From Muricauda sp. MAR_2010_75 (GTDB lineage Bacteria; Bacteroidota; Bacteroidia; Flavobacteriales; Flavobacteriaceae): 64,000 bases of DNA. Each line of letters begins with the position of its first letter. Position 1 is the stretch's first letter. Under the pieces are notes generated by a model, which had not been told where the DNA came from, did not search any database, and saw nothing but the letters and a program-made list of their open reading frames with translations. The DNA lies in the NCBI RefSeq assembly GCF_000745185.1, contig NZ_JQNJ01000001.1, forward strand, positions 2,565,501-2,629,500, in the 5' to 3' direction. This document shows, one piece after another, positions 25,902-34,435 of the stretch. Made by a program: the position numbers and the translations under genes.

Positions 25902-28313
25902 TTAGAAGTTAAAAATGGTAAATGACCAGTTTTTATCAATTGGATTAATCTGTGTTTCTGGAATGTTGACAGTATCTCCTCCACTATCCCCGTATGGCAT
26001 AAATGGAGATACAATTTCTTTAATTTCCACAGTAAAGCTAGTATTTGTGACTCCGCTAATATTTAAAATAACATCATTGGTTCCATTACTTTCCACACTA
26101 GTGTTGACCACATAATTTGTTGACCCCAAATCTGCAAAATTTACGGTGTAAACCCCTGTACCATTGACATGGTCAACTGAAGTGATGTTGAGTTCGCTTA
26201 GTGGTATGTTTCCTGTTGCATCTATTTTACCAGCAACGGCAGGTCCTCCAAAGTTTGCTCTGGGTTCCCATAGTGGGTCGCCGGCAACATCAGTGGTGAG
26301 GACGCTATTGGCATCGGCAGCCCCCAGTGTTCCTATTTTGGCCAATGTTACTGAATCATCGGCAAGCTCATCCGTATCAATTCCTTGTGCGTTTACATCT
26401 AATGTATAGGGGTCCGCCAGGGTTCCCGCCCCTGACCTAGTCAATGTTCCATCGGTGGCGTTTGTAACTTCGTTACCCACAATTCCATCGGTCTCGGTAA
26501 TGGTCAATGTCGATGGATCTACCAAAACCCAGTCGGTTCCGTTCCACTGCATGAGTTCACCGGCAGTGGTCCCGTTAGCGATCTTGGCAAGTGTCACCGC
26601 GTCATTGATGATTTCGTTGTCCGATATTCCGTTGGTGGATACTCCCAGTGTATAGGGGTCCGCCAAGGTTCCTGCCCCTGACCTAGTCAATGTTCCATCG
26701 GTGGCGTTTGTAACTTCGTTACCCACAATTCCATCGATCTCGGTAATGGTCAATGTCGATGGATCTACCAAAACCCAGTCGGTTCCGTTCCACTGCATGA
26801 GTTCTCCTGCGGTTGTTCCATTGGCAAGTTTTAGGAGCGTAACAGCATCATTCGCAATTTCATTGTCCGAGATTCCGTTGGTTGAGACCCCAAGTGTGTA
26901 GGGATCCGCCAAGGTTCCTGCCCCTGACCTAGTCAATGTTCCATCGGTGGCGTTTGTAACTTCGTTACCCACAATTCCATCGGTCTCGGTAATGGTCAAT
27001 GTCGATGGATCTACCAAAACCCAGTCGGTTCCGTTCCACTGCATGAGTTCTCCTGCGGTTGTTCCATTGGCAAGTTTTAGGAGCGTAACAGCATCATTCG
27101 CAATTTCATTGTCCGAGATTCCGTTGGTTGAGACCCCAAGTGTGTAGGGATCCGCCAAGGTTCCCGCTCCTGACCTAGTCAATGTTCCATCGGTGGCGTT
27201 TGTAACTTCGTTACCCACAATTCCATCGGTCTCGGTAATGGTCAATGTCGATGGATCTACCAAAACCCAGTCGGTTCCGTTCCACTGCATGAGTTCACCG
27301 GCAGTGGTCCCGTTAGCGATCTTGGCAAGTGTCACCGCGTCATTGATGATTTCGTTGTCCGATATTCCGTTGGTGGATACTCCCAGTGTATAGGGGTCCG
27401 CCAAGGTGCCTGCCCCTGACCTAGTCAATGTTCCATCGGTGGCGTTTGTAACTTCGTTACCCACAATTCCATCGATCTCGGTAATGGTCAATGTCGATGG
27501 ATCTACCAAAACCCAGTCGGTTCCGTTCCACTGCATGAGTTCTCCTGCGGTTGTTCCATTGGCAAGTTTTAGGAGCGTAACAGCATCATTCGCAATTTCA
27601 TTGTCCGAGATTCCGTTGGTTGAGACCCCAAGTGTGTAGGGATCCGCCAAGGTTCCCGCTCCTGATCTTGTCAATGTTCCATCGGTCACATTCGTTACCT
27701 CATTCCCCACAACACCATCTAGCTCAGTAACACTAATGTCCGCTTCGGAGATCAAGGTCCAATCGGTACCATTCCATTGCATGAGTTGCCCGGCCAAAGT
27801 GCCATCTTCCAATTTTTCAAGCCCAACCCCGCCATTTTGTAGTTCCCTTACCCCAACGGTTTGAGGGGCCAAATCGCTACCAAACAAGGTACCGTTGTAT
27901 ACATTGTCGCCCGTAATCTGGTTCACCTCAAAATTATAGTTGATGCCATCCGGAGTTTCGGTTTGGGTCACTACCACAGTACTGTCTCTAGAGTCGGGAG
28001 CGGTGTTAAAAACTGCTTCACTGCGTACGGTAAACGAGTTGTCCAACGCCTCACAGATGTTGATCCATTCCACACCGTTATAGTAGTGGATACATTCTTC
28101 ATCGGTATTGTAGACCAAGGCACCCGGCAACGGGCTAATGGTGCTCATTTGGGCCGTGGTGACCCGCGTGATGACCAGCACGCGATTGCTGCTTTCCAAT
28201 TCCAGAACAGAGGCGGGGTCCAAATTTTGGGGATTATTGCCAATTTTTACCTGGGCTTTCAGGGAAGAGAATAGCAGTAGGGTAACGATCAAAAAGACAA
28301 TTTGCGTTTTCAC
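25902..28313 (-). CDS. Secreted repeat-rich surface protein with 82-residue repeats
   Basis: An 803-aa protein starting at the GTG at 28313 with a signal peptide (MKTQIVFLIVTLLLFSSLKAQ). An earlier GTG at 28349 is rejected because it overlaps the -7 element. An N-terminal domain (VLELESSNRVLVITRVT, GALVYNTDEECIHYYNG) common in Bacteroidota secreted proteins is followed by five near-identical 82-aa repeats (units contain GNEVTNATDGTLTRSGAG, DPYTLGVSTNGISDNEI and ELMQWNGTDWVLVD) and a degenerate sixth. A non-repeated C-terminal domain of about 130 aa contains NYVVNTSVESNG. No C-terminal T9SS sorting domain is obvious. An adhesin or stalk role is inferred. Confidence 0.85.
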   Translation of the reverse strand: MKTQIVFLIVTLLLFSSLKAQVKIGNNPQNLDPASVLELESSNRVLVITRVTTAQMSTISPLPGALVYNTDEECIHYYNGVEWINICEALDNSFTVRSEAVFNTAPDSRDSTVVVTQTETPDGINYNFEVNQITGDNVYNGTLFGSDLAPQTVGVRELQNGGVGLEKLEDGTLAGQLMQWNGTDWTLISEADISVTELDGVVGNEVTNVTDGTLTRSGAGTLADPYTLGVSTNGISDNEIANDAVTLLKLANGTTAGELMQWNGTDWVLVDPSTLTITEIDGIVGNEVTNATDGTLTRSGAGTLADPYTLGVSTNGISDNEIINDAVTLAKIANGTTAGELMQWNGTDWVLVDPSTLTITETDGIVGNEVTNATDGTLTRSGAGTLADPYTLGVSTNGISDNEIANDAVTLLKLANGTTAGELMQWNGTDWVLVDPSTLTITETDGIVGNEVTNATDGTLTRSGAGTLADPYTLGVSTNGISDNEIANDAVTLLKLANGTTAGELMQWNGTDWVLVDPSTLTITEIDGIVGNEVTNATDGTLTRSGAGTLADPYTLGVSTNGISDNEIINDAVTLAKIANGTTAGELMQWNGTDWVLVDPSTLTITETDGIVGNEVTNATDGTLTRSGAGTLADPYTLDVNAQGIDTDELADDSVTLAKIGTLGAADANSVLTTDVAGDPLWEPRANFGGPAVAGKIDATGNIPLSELNITSVDHVNGTGVYTVNFADLGSTNYVVNTSVESNGTNDVILNISGVTNTSFTVEIKEIVSPFMPYGDSGGDTVNIPETQINPIDKNWSFTIFNF
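26455..27684. repeat. Five tandem 246-bp repeats inside the secreted repeat protein
   Basis: Period exactly 246 bp, with unit starts near 26455, 26701, 26947, 27193 and 27439 and degenerate flanks on both sides. About half of each unit is identical in all five. The other half (about 120 bp, for example 26556-26675) occurs in two alleles, in the plus-strand order A, B, B, A, B. Confidence 0.95.
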
Positions 28314-28348
28314 AGTGTTTGATATTTGAGGTTTCCAAACGGAATCCA

Positions 28349-28356
28349 CAAAACTA
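28349..28356 (-). promoter_or_regulatory. -7 promoter element for the repeat-protein operon
   Basis: TAGTTTTG on the minus strand matches TAnnTTTG, 35 nt before the GTG at 28313. The remainder of the gap up to 28526 shows no gene. Confidence 0.5.
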
Positions 28357-28526
28357 AACTTATGATTGGATTTTACTAATAAATCCCGTTCAAAAGGCGA
28401 AGTTCACAGGTGAACGGATACCCTTTTTAAAAGTACGCCCCAGGAGAATTAACAAAAGTTTAGAACAGCTTTCCTTTTTTATATGGGCTTCAAGAGTTTT
28501 CTTTAACTTGGGCTAAATGCTTTCTT

Positions 28527-29267
28527 ATGAAAAATATAGTTTTGATTCTGTTTTCGTTGCTTTTCACCAGTCTGTCCATGGCACAGGAGGACCGACAATT
28601 GTTGCGCGGAAAAGTGCTGTACCGCAGCACCAATGTGCCCAACGAGAACGTGATCAATTCTACCTCGGGAAATGCCACGATCACCAACGACGATGGGGAG
28701 TATGCCATTATGGTAAAAGTGGGTGACCAGTTGGTCTTTACCGCGGTGAACTACCAATTGGAGGTAATTACCATTACCGAGGAAATTCTACAGAACAATC
28801 GCTTGGTAGTGGAGGTGACCGAAAAGGTGCGGGAGTTGGACGAGGTGGTGGTGACCCCTGAAAACCAAGAACGGTTTTTGGAGGTGAAGAATGAGGATTT
28901 TAAACAATTTGATTACGAAATTGACCGAAGCACGGAGGTTGAAAACGTGGCCGAGTCCCGAACGGTGCGTGGCATGCGGGACGGTCTTAATTTTGTGAAT
29001 ATTTTTAAGGCGCTTTTTAAATCCAATGAGGCAGCGGGTGTGCAAAGGGCCCCACTTAAGGTCAGCGAGGTACTTCGGCATGTGTATGACGATGAGTTTT
29101 TTGTGGTGGATCTTAAGCTGCCGCAAGACAAAATAGATGCCTTTTTATTGTATTGTGATGATAAAATTCCTTCCCAGACCTTGTTGCGCAAGGAAAACGA
29201 GTTTCAATTGATTGATTTTTTGGTGACCCAGAGCAAGGCTTTTTTGACGGAGTTGAATGAGGAATGA
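28527..29267 (+). CDS. Secreted protein with carboxypeptidase-like regulatory domain (first paralog)
   Basis: A 246-aa protein with a signal peptide (MKNIVLILFSLLFTSLSMAQ). Residues 25-100 form a CarboxypepD_reg-like beta-sandwich (LLRGKVLYRSTNVPNENVIN, ATITNDDGEYAIMVKVGD), then the linker VRELDEVVVTPENQ. Such domains usually precede TonB-dependent receptor barrels, but this protein ends without plug or barrel after a helical C-terminal half. The second paralog overlaps it by 4 nt (ATGA). A periplasmic accessory role is possible but unproven. Confidence 0.8.
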   Translation: MKNIVLILFSLLFTSLSMAQEDRQLLRGKVLYRSTNVPNENVINSTSGNATITNDDGEYAIMVKVGDQLVFTAVNYQLEVITITEEILQNNRLVVEVTEKVRELDEVVVTPENQERFLEVKNEDFKQFDYEIDRSTEVENVAESRTVRGMRDGLNFVNIFKALFKSNEAAGVQRAPLKVSEVLRHVYDDEFFVVDLKLPQDKIDAFLLYCDDKIPSQTLLRKENEFQLIDFLVTQSKAFLTELNEE

Positions 29268-30073
29268 AAAAACTTCTTTTCCCATTACTATGTTTATGCA
29301 CACTTTGGGCGACGGCTCAAGATGGTAGCCGTAAAATATTGAGGGGTGCGGTCACCAGCACCACTGAGGATGTTGTGGGCGTTGTGGTCCAAAATATTTC
29401 TTCTGAAGATGCCGTGATCACAGATATTGATGGGAATTTCACCATTAGGGTGCAGGTGAATGACACTTTGGTGTTTTCTGCAGTGCACTTTCAAAGAAAG
29501 CTGCTTCCTGTTACCAAACCGCTGTACAATTCCAACTTTGTGACCGTTCCCATGGAAGAATTTGTAAATGAATTGCGAGAGGTGGTGGTGAGTCCGTATA
29601 ACCTTTCTGGTGTTTTGGATAAAGATCTTGAAAAACTCCCTGCCCAAAGAGTGGTGGACGCCGAAGCACTGGGGCTGCCCAATGCCAATGCCAAGGATTT
29701 TACCCAAAGTGAACGATTGCTCAAGGAGGCATCTTCCATGAGTATTAAAGGTGGTGGTGGACTTGGCGGGGCTGGAGGTGCTGTGTCCCTCAATCCCATT
29801 ATCAATGCCATTACGGGTCGTACCAAAATGTTGAAGAATCGGGTAAAGGTGGACAATACTTATGCTCGGACGCAGCGGGTACAGGATTTTTATGTGGATT
29901 CGCTTTTTGTGACCACCTTGAAGATTCCCATGGAAAAAATTAAGGATTTTATGTATTTCTGCGAGGTGGACGAAGCGTTTCAAACCACGGTTGATTCACA
30001 AGACAAGTTGAAAATATGGGATTTTATGGTGCAAAAAAGTAGAGTGTACCGGGAGAACAATAACTTGGATTGA
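29264..30073 (+). CDS. Secreted protein with carboxypeptidase-like regulatory domain (second paralog)
   Basis: A 269-aa paralog of the upstream product with the same order: signal peptide (MKKLLFPLLCLCTLWATAQ), regulatory beta-sandwich (KILRGAVTSTTEDVVGVVV, DAVITDIDGNFTIRVQV), linker NELREVVVSPYNL and a helical end. A Gly-rich stretch (KGGGGLGGAGGAV, about residue 163) is absent from the first paralog. Both end in a similar segment before DKLKIWDF / EFQLIDF. Translation is coupled to the first paralog by the ATGA overlap. The stop codon lies at the start of a heptamer repeat. Confidence 0.8.
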   Translation: MKKLLFPLLCLCTLWATAQDGSRKILRGAVTSTTEDVVGVVVQNISSEDAVITDIDGNFTIRVQVNDTLVFSAVHFQRKLLPVTKPLYNSNFVTVPMEEFVNELREVVVSPYNLSGVLDKDLEKLPAQRVVDAEALGLPNANAKDFTQSERLLKEASSMSIKGGGGLGGAGGAVSLNPIINAITGRTKMLKNRVKVDNTYARTQRVQDFYVDSLFVTTLKIPMEKIKDFMYFCEVDEAFQTTVDSQDKLKIWDFMVQKSRVYRENNNLD

Positions 30074-30105
30074 AGTCGGAAGTCGGAAGTCGGAAGTTGG
30101 AAGTG
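30072..30105. repeat. Heptamer tandem repeat GAAGTCG
   Basis: Three perfect copies of GAAGTCG (30072, 30079, 30086), one with a single change (30093), and a partial one. It begins within the stop codon of the second regulatory-domain paralog. Confidence 0.9.
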
Positions 30106-30162
30106 AGACCCTGAGTGCCCGCATGACGGACATGCAAGCAGTCGAAGGGGCAGTTTTGAAGA

Positions 30163-30470
30163 TTCAAGTATCAAGAATCAAGTTCAAGAATCAAGAGAAA
30201 ACAACCTTCATGCTAATTTGTGTCAGGAACCAATAGTGAGATTCTTCACTCGGTTTGCTCGTTCAGAATGATAATTCGATTAGCAGTGGACAAAACCTAA
30301 ATATCAGGAGTAAGAATCAAGGGTCAAGTTCAAGTTCAAGTTCCAAAATACCAAATTCCATTAACCATTAACCATTAACCAAGAGTCAAGAATCAAGTTC
30401 AAGTTCAAGTTCAAGTTCAAAATTCCAATAAGCAAGAGCCAAGTAACAAATATCAAATTCCAATAACCAA
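30163..30470. repeat. Simple-sequence patch of TTCAAG, TCAAGAA and ATTAACC units
   Basis: Low-complexity intergenic DNA. The hexamer TTCAAG or TCAAGT runs four to five times near 30325-30343 and 30396-30420, ATTAACC runs three times near 30360-30380, and TCAAGAATCAAG patches occur at 30170-30196. The full 30074-30600 gap holds these repeats and no gene that I can support. Confidence 0.85.
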
Positions 30471-30600
30471 TACCGATTTTTTGTCTTTTTTCCAATATAT
30501 CAGGTCCAGTATCTAAAAAGTAGATTTTGGCAAGTCTTTTGCATAAAAATCCCATGAAATCCTGTAACATTGCCCCAGTATTGGAGTCAAATACCTTAGT

Positions 30601-31119
30601 ATGATGAAAATGAAAACAGCAAGGAACCTGCTATTGCCATTTTTGGCAGTGCTCTTTTTGTCATTCACATCAGCCCATAAATTCTACGTTAGTGTCACTA
30701 ATGTGGTGTATGCTGAGGAAGAGGATGCATTTCAGATTACCAGTCGCATTTTTATTGATGATTTGGATGACCTTTTGGAAGAGCGGTATGGCATTAAATC
30801 CAAGTTGGCCACACCCAATGAGTCAAAAGTGGCCGATGAATACATAGAAAAATATTTCAGGGCCAAATTTGCCATGGAACTCAATGGTAAACCAGCCGAA
30901 TATAATTTTTTGGGAAAGGAATATGACAATGATGTGGTCATCTGCTATCTTGAAATTCCCAAAGTAGGCTTCCCAACGTTGAAATCCATATCCGTCCAAA
31001 ATGAGATCCTCACCGATTTGTTTGAGGAACAACAGAACGTGGTCCACCTAAAATGGAAGGGACACAAGAAGAGTTTTGTGCTCATCAAGGAAAATAATAA
31101 AGGAATGTTAAACTTGTAA
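30601..31119 (+). CDS. DUF6702 family exported protein
   Basis: A 172-aa protein with a signal peptide (LLLPFLAVLFLSFTSAHKF). The mature part begins HKFYVSVTNVVYAEEEDAFQ and contains FIDDLDDLLEERYG and WKGHKKSFVLIKENN, which I recognise as the DUF6702 family of Bacteroidota, of unknown function. Three ATG codons are possible (30601, 30604, 30610). A candidate promoter (TTG at 30570-30572, 19 nt, TACCTTAG at 30592-30599) would favour 30610. The M1 peptidase gene follows, 62 bp downstream, so the two may work together. Confidence 0.78.
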   Translation: MMKMKTARNLLLPFLAVLFLSFTSAHKFYVSVTNVVYAEEEDAFQITSRIFIDDLDDLLEERYGIKSKLATPNESKVADEYIEKYFRAKFAMELNGKPAEYNFLGKEYDNDVVICYLEIPKVGFPTLKSISVQNEILTDLFEEQQNVVHLKWKGHKKSFVLIKENNKGMLNL

Positions 31120-31181
31120 CGTATTGTTAACGATTGGTTAAAAAAGAGCTATTTTTCACCGTTTTAAAATCAAATAGAAAA

Positions 31182-33494
31182 ATGAACAGAGTCAAGTATC
31201 ATGTTGCTTCCGTACTGTTTCTTTTTGGTGCAGTTTTAATGGCACAGGAAGAAGGAGAAGCCAAACCAGAGCGGGAGCCAGGTCATTACAATCAGAGTAA
31301 ATTTAAACAGTTGTATGAGGAATTTTCCACGCCCAACACCTACCGTTCCGCATCAGGGGCGCCAGGTCCGGATTACTACCAACAGCAGGCAGATTATGTG
31401 ATCGATGTGCAGTTGGATGACAAAAAAGCAATAATCCATGGTGAGGAAACCATCACCTATCACAACAATTCCCCAGATGATTTGGAGTTTCTTTGGGTAC
31501 AATTGGACCAAAATGTCCGTTCCAAGGATTCCAAATCCCCGCTTCGTGACGGGAATGGGGTGAATATCGCGTACACCGCCGGTAATTTTGCTGAAACCTA
31601 TATGAGCGAACCATTTGATGGTGGTTTTAATATTGAATCAGTGACGGATGCCAGTGGAAAACCATTGTCCCATACCATCAACCAGACCATGATGCGGGTG
31701 AACATTCCCCAACCACTAAAGAGTGGGGAAAAAGTTTCTTTCTCCATCAAGTGGTGGTACAATGTTCCCGATCATACCATAAACAGGGCCCGTTCTGGAT
31801 TCGAATATTTCCCTGAAGACGGCAACCGTGCCTACGTTATTGCCCAGTTCTTTCCACGAATGGCAGTTTATAGTGATGTGGAAGGATGGCAGAACCATCA
31901 ATTCTGGGGCAGCGGAGAGTTTGCACTGCCCTTTGGAAACTACGATGTGAGCATTACCGTGCCAGCGGACCACATTTTGGATGCTACCGGGGAATTGCAG
32001 AACAGGGATGAGGTCTTCACCAAAGAAATGATGAAGCGCTACAAGGATGCCAAAAAATCCTATGACAAGCCTGTGATCATCGTGACCCAAGAAGAAGCTG
32101 AGGCCGCTGAAAAAGGATTCTCAACCGATACCAAAACATGGAAATTCAAAGCGACCAATGTTAGGGATTATGCTTTTGCCACTTCCCGTAAGTTTATTTG
32201 GGATATGCAGGCCGTTAACATTGGCGGTAAGGATGTAATGGCGGTTTCCCTTTATCCAAAAGAAGGAAATCCACTTTGGGAAGAAATGTCCACAAAAGCT
32301 GTGGTTCAGACCCTAAAGACCTATTCCAAGCATACGTTTGCTTATCCCTATCACAAAGCCATTTCCGTTCACGCCAAGAATCAAGGGATGGAATACCCTA
32401 TGATTTGTTGGAACTATGGTCGTCCCAATGAGGATGGTACCTATTCCGATCGAGTGAAATTTGGAATGATCAGTGTGATCATCCATGAAGTGGGCCATAA
32501 CTTTTTCCCCATGATCGTAAACTCCGATGAGCGTCAATGGGGATGGATGGACGAAGGTCTGGATACTTTTATGCAGTATTTGGCCGAGCAGGAATTCGGA
32601 AAAAACAATCCTTCCGTGATTGCTCCCAATGAAAAATATCCCTCACGCAGAGGGAACCCTGCGGATATTGTACCGTACATGGCCGGAGATCAGAGTTACA
32701 TCTCTCCAATCATGTCCAACCCAGAAAACGTTTACCAGTTGGGTCCAAATGCCTATGGTAAACCCGCCACGGCATTGAACATCCTAAGGGAGACCGTAAT
32801 GGGTGAGGAATTGTTTGACCATGCCTTTAAAACCTATGCACAACGTTGGATGTTCAAGCACCCGACACCAGAGGATTTCTTCCGCACCATGGAAGACGCC
32901 TCCGCTGTAGATTTGGACTGGTTCTGGAGAAGCTGGTTCTACACCACCGATTATGTGGATATAGGTGTAAAAGGGGTGAAAAAATACTATGTGACCAACA
33001 AGCCTACCAAAGAAATGGAAAAATATATGGCTGATAGAAATATCACTGAGGCCGATTTGCCGCCTTTGGTATACTTGGCAGAAGAAGACAGTGAGGATTA
33101 TATGCCCGAGCTTAAAGGGAAATCCCCAACGGAAACTTCCCAAAACCTGAAGGAATTTATGATGGACAACATGACCGAGGCCGAAAGGTCACAGGTTAAG
33201 GAGCCCAAATATTTCTACGAAGTTACTTTCGACAAGCCAGGAGGAATCCCAATGCCATTGATTGTGGAGTACACCTATGCCGATGGTACAACGGAAAGTG
33301 TTACCTACCCACCTGAAATTTGGAGAAAGAACGATGCTGAGGTAAAAAGGGTTATCTCATCCCAAAAAGAATTGGTAGGTATTGTGGTGGATCCAAAGTT
33401 GGAAACTGCGGATATAGATACCACCAACAATGCTTGGCCCAAGAAAGAAGAGAAATCAGACTTTGATAAGTTTAAGGATAATATCAAAGGATAA
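31182..33494 (+). CDS. Exported M1-family metallopeptidase
   Basis: A 770-aa gluzincin. A signal peptide (RVKYHVASVLFLFGAVLMAQ) sets the start at the ATG at 31182 rather than the frame start at 31134. An N-terminal beta domain (residues 60-280, YVIDVQLDDKKAIIHGEETI) resembles aminopeptidase N. The zinc site is HEVGHN (His435, Glu436, His439) with the third ligand in WMDEGLDTFMQY. The aminopeptidase GxMEN motif reads GMEYPM. The C-terminal 150 residues are charged. Probably periplasmic or surface protein degradation. Followed by a terminator. Confidence 0.92.
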   Translation: MNRVKYHVASVLFLFGAVLMAQEEGEAKPEREPGHYNQSKFKQLYEEFSTPNTYRSASGAPGPDYYQQQADYVIDVQLDDKKAIIHGEETITYHNNSPDDLEFLWVQLDQNVRSKDSKSPLRDGNGVNIAYTAGNFAETYMSEPFDGGFNIESVTDASGKPLSHTINQTMMRVNIPQPLKSGEKVSFSIKWWYNVPDHTINRARSGFEYFPEDGNRAYVIAQFFPRMAVYSDVEGWQNHQFWGSGEFALPFGNYDVSITVPADHILDATGELQNRDEVFTKEMMKRYKDAKKSYDKPVIIVTQEEAEAAEKGFSTDTKTWKFKATNVRDYAFATSRKFIWDMQAVNIGGKDVMAVSLYPKEGNPLWEEMSTKAVVQTLKTYSKHTFAYPYHKAISVHAKNQGMEYPMICWNYGRPNEDGTYSDRVKFGMISVIIHEVGHNFFPMIVNSDERQWGWMDEGLDTFMQYLAEQEFGKNNPSVIAPNEKYPSRRGNPADIVPYMAGDQSYISPIMSNPENVYQLGPNAYGKPATALNILRETVMGEELFDHAFKTYAQRWMFKHPTPEDFFRTMEDASAVDLDWFWRSWFYTTDYVDIGVKGVKKYYVTNKPTKEMEKYMADRNITEADLPPLVYLAEEDSEDYMPELKGKSPTETSQNLKEFMMDNMTEAERSQVKEPKYFYEVTFDKPGGIPMPLIVEYTYADGTTESVTYPPEIWRKNDAEVKRVISSQKELVGIVVDPKLETADIDTTNNAWPKKEEKSDFDKFKDNIKG

Positions 33495-33517
33495 ATTTAG
33501 TTACAAAATAGCTGTTA

Positions 33518-33550
33518 AAAGCCTCGTGATTTCACGAGGCTTTTTTTATT
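33518..33550 (+). terminator. Rho-independent terminator after the M1 peptidase gene
   Basis: Stem GCCTCGTGA (33521-33529) with TCACGAGGC (33532-33540), a two-base loop plus closing pairs, and seven T following. Confidence 0.9.
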
Positions 33551-33568
33551 TTCCTACCAACTTCTCAT

Positions 33569-33576
33569 TATATTTG
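33569..33576 (+). promoter_or_regulatory. -7 promoter element for tatA, adjacent to the start codon
   Basis: TATATTTG, an exact TAnnTTTG match; only four bases (TTGC) separate it from the ATG at 33581. Transcription would start about at the ATG. Confidence 0.5.
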
Positions 33577-33580
33577 TTGC

Positions 33581-33859
33581 ATGCATATTCTATTCATAAG
33601 TGGCGCAGAGATTTTTTTCATCCTATTTATAGTGGTGATGGTCTTTGGCGCCGATAAAATTCCTGGGATTGCCAAAGGACTTGGCAAGGGAATGCGCCAA
33701 CTTCGGGATGCAACCGATGATATTAAGCGCGAAATCCAAAAAAGTGCCGACAAGCAGGGCATTGATACCGATTTTACCAAGGATATCCGGAAAGAAATCG
33801 ATGATGTCAAGAAAAATGTGGATGAGGTCACAGGTTCGGTAAAAAGAAATCTCAAATAA
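33581..33859 (+). CDS. tatA: Sec-independent (twin-arginine) translocase subunit TatA/TatB type
   Basis: A 92-aa protein with an N-terminal membrane helix (AEIFFILFIVVMVFG), the hinge GADKIPGIAKGLGKGMRQ with the amphipathic helix, and a polar Lys/Asp-rich tail. This is the TatA/TatB pore-forming component that exports folded proteins with TatC; tatC is not in the window. The Gly-Ala-Asp-Lys-Ile-Pro hinge corresponds to the family FGxKxLP motif. The PAP2 gene follows by 3 bp. The start codon seems nearly leaderless. Confidence 0.9.
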   Translation: MHILFISGAEIFFILFIVVMVFGADKIPGIAKGLGKGMRQLRDATDDIKREIQKSADKQGIDTDFTKDIRKEIDDVKKNVDEVTGSVKRNLK

Positions 33860-33862
33860 TCC

Positions 33863-34435
33863 ATGTTAAAAAAAGTGCTCGAATGGGATAGGGACACGTT
33901 TATCTATCTCAATAGTTTGGGCATTGAGGAATATGATGGGTTTTGGTCCACCATTACCAATATTGCCACATGGACCCCACTTTTTATCCTTTTTCTCGTA
34001 TTACTGTTCCTGAAATTTCCAAAAAGGGAAGCTTGGTTTAAACTTTTGACCCTGATCGGTTTGGTGCTTTTTATCACAGCCATAACCCATTGGACCAAAA
34101 TATCAGTGGCCCGCTTGCGGCCCAACAACACAGAGGAAATCAATACCTTGATTCGAATCCTAAAAACACCAACAGACTATAGTTTTTTTTCTGGGCATGC
34201 TTCGAGTTCCTTTTCCATAACCACTTTGGTATTTCTTTTCTTGAGAGAAAAAGTAAAGTGGGTTATTTTATTTTTTATCTGGCCTATTTTGTTCGCCATG
34301 AGCCGAATCTATGTAGGGGTGCACTTCCCCATCGATATTTTAGTGGGTACAGTGGTAGGATTGCTTTCAGGACTGCTTTTTTATAAGCTGTACAACCGAT
34401 TTATTTCACCCTACTCAGGGTCAACCCATCCCTAA
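33863..34435 (+). CDS. PAP2-family membrane phosphatase
   Basis: A 190-aa integral membrane phosphatase with five to six helices. The three PAP2 motifs are complete: KISVARLRP, FFSGHASSS and SRIYVGVHFPIDI. Members dephosphorylate undecaprenyl pyrophosphate, phosphatidic acid or phosphatidylglycerophosphate; which applies here is not clear. The last 35 bp overlap the 3' end of the convergent O-methyltransferase gene. It is 3 bp from tatA and probably cotranscribed with it. Confidence 0.92.
   Translation: MLKKVLEWDRDTFIYLNSLGIEEYDGFWSTITNIATWTPLFILFLVLLFLKFPKREAWFKLLTLIGLVLFITAITHWTKISVARLRPNNTEEINTLIRILKTPTDYSFFSGHASSSFSITTLVFLFLREKVKWVILFFIWPILFAMSRIYVGVHFPIDILVGTVVGLLSGLLFYKLYNRFISPYSGSTHP

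Noticed and set aside
26455..27639. Five 66-77 aa plus-strand frames spaced 246 bp apart
   Set aside because: They are antisense images of the repeat units in the secreted protein gene and repeat only because the DNA does.
26455..27684. Possible CRISPR array
   Set aside because: Units are 246 bp, contiguous and in one coding frame with no spacers.
29294..29983. A 229-codon minus-strand frame
   Set aside because: It is antisense to the second regulatory-domain paralog, is His/Ile rich as expected for an out-of-frame reading, and has no motif.
30361..30570. A 69-codon minus-strand frame in the simple-repeat patch
   Set aside because: Its C-terminal Asn-Leu run is just the translated TTCAAG hexamer; no other coding sign.
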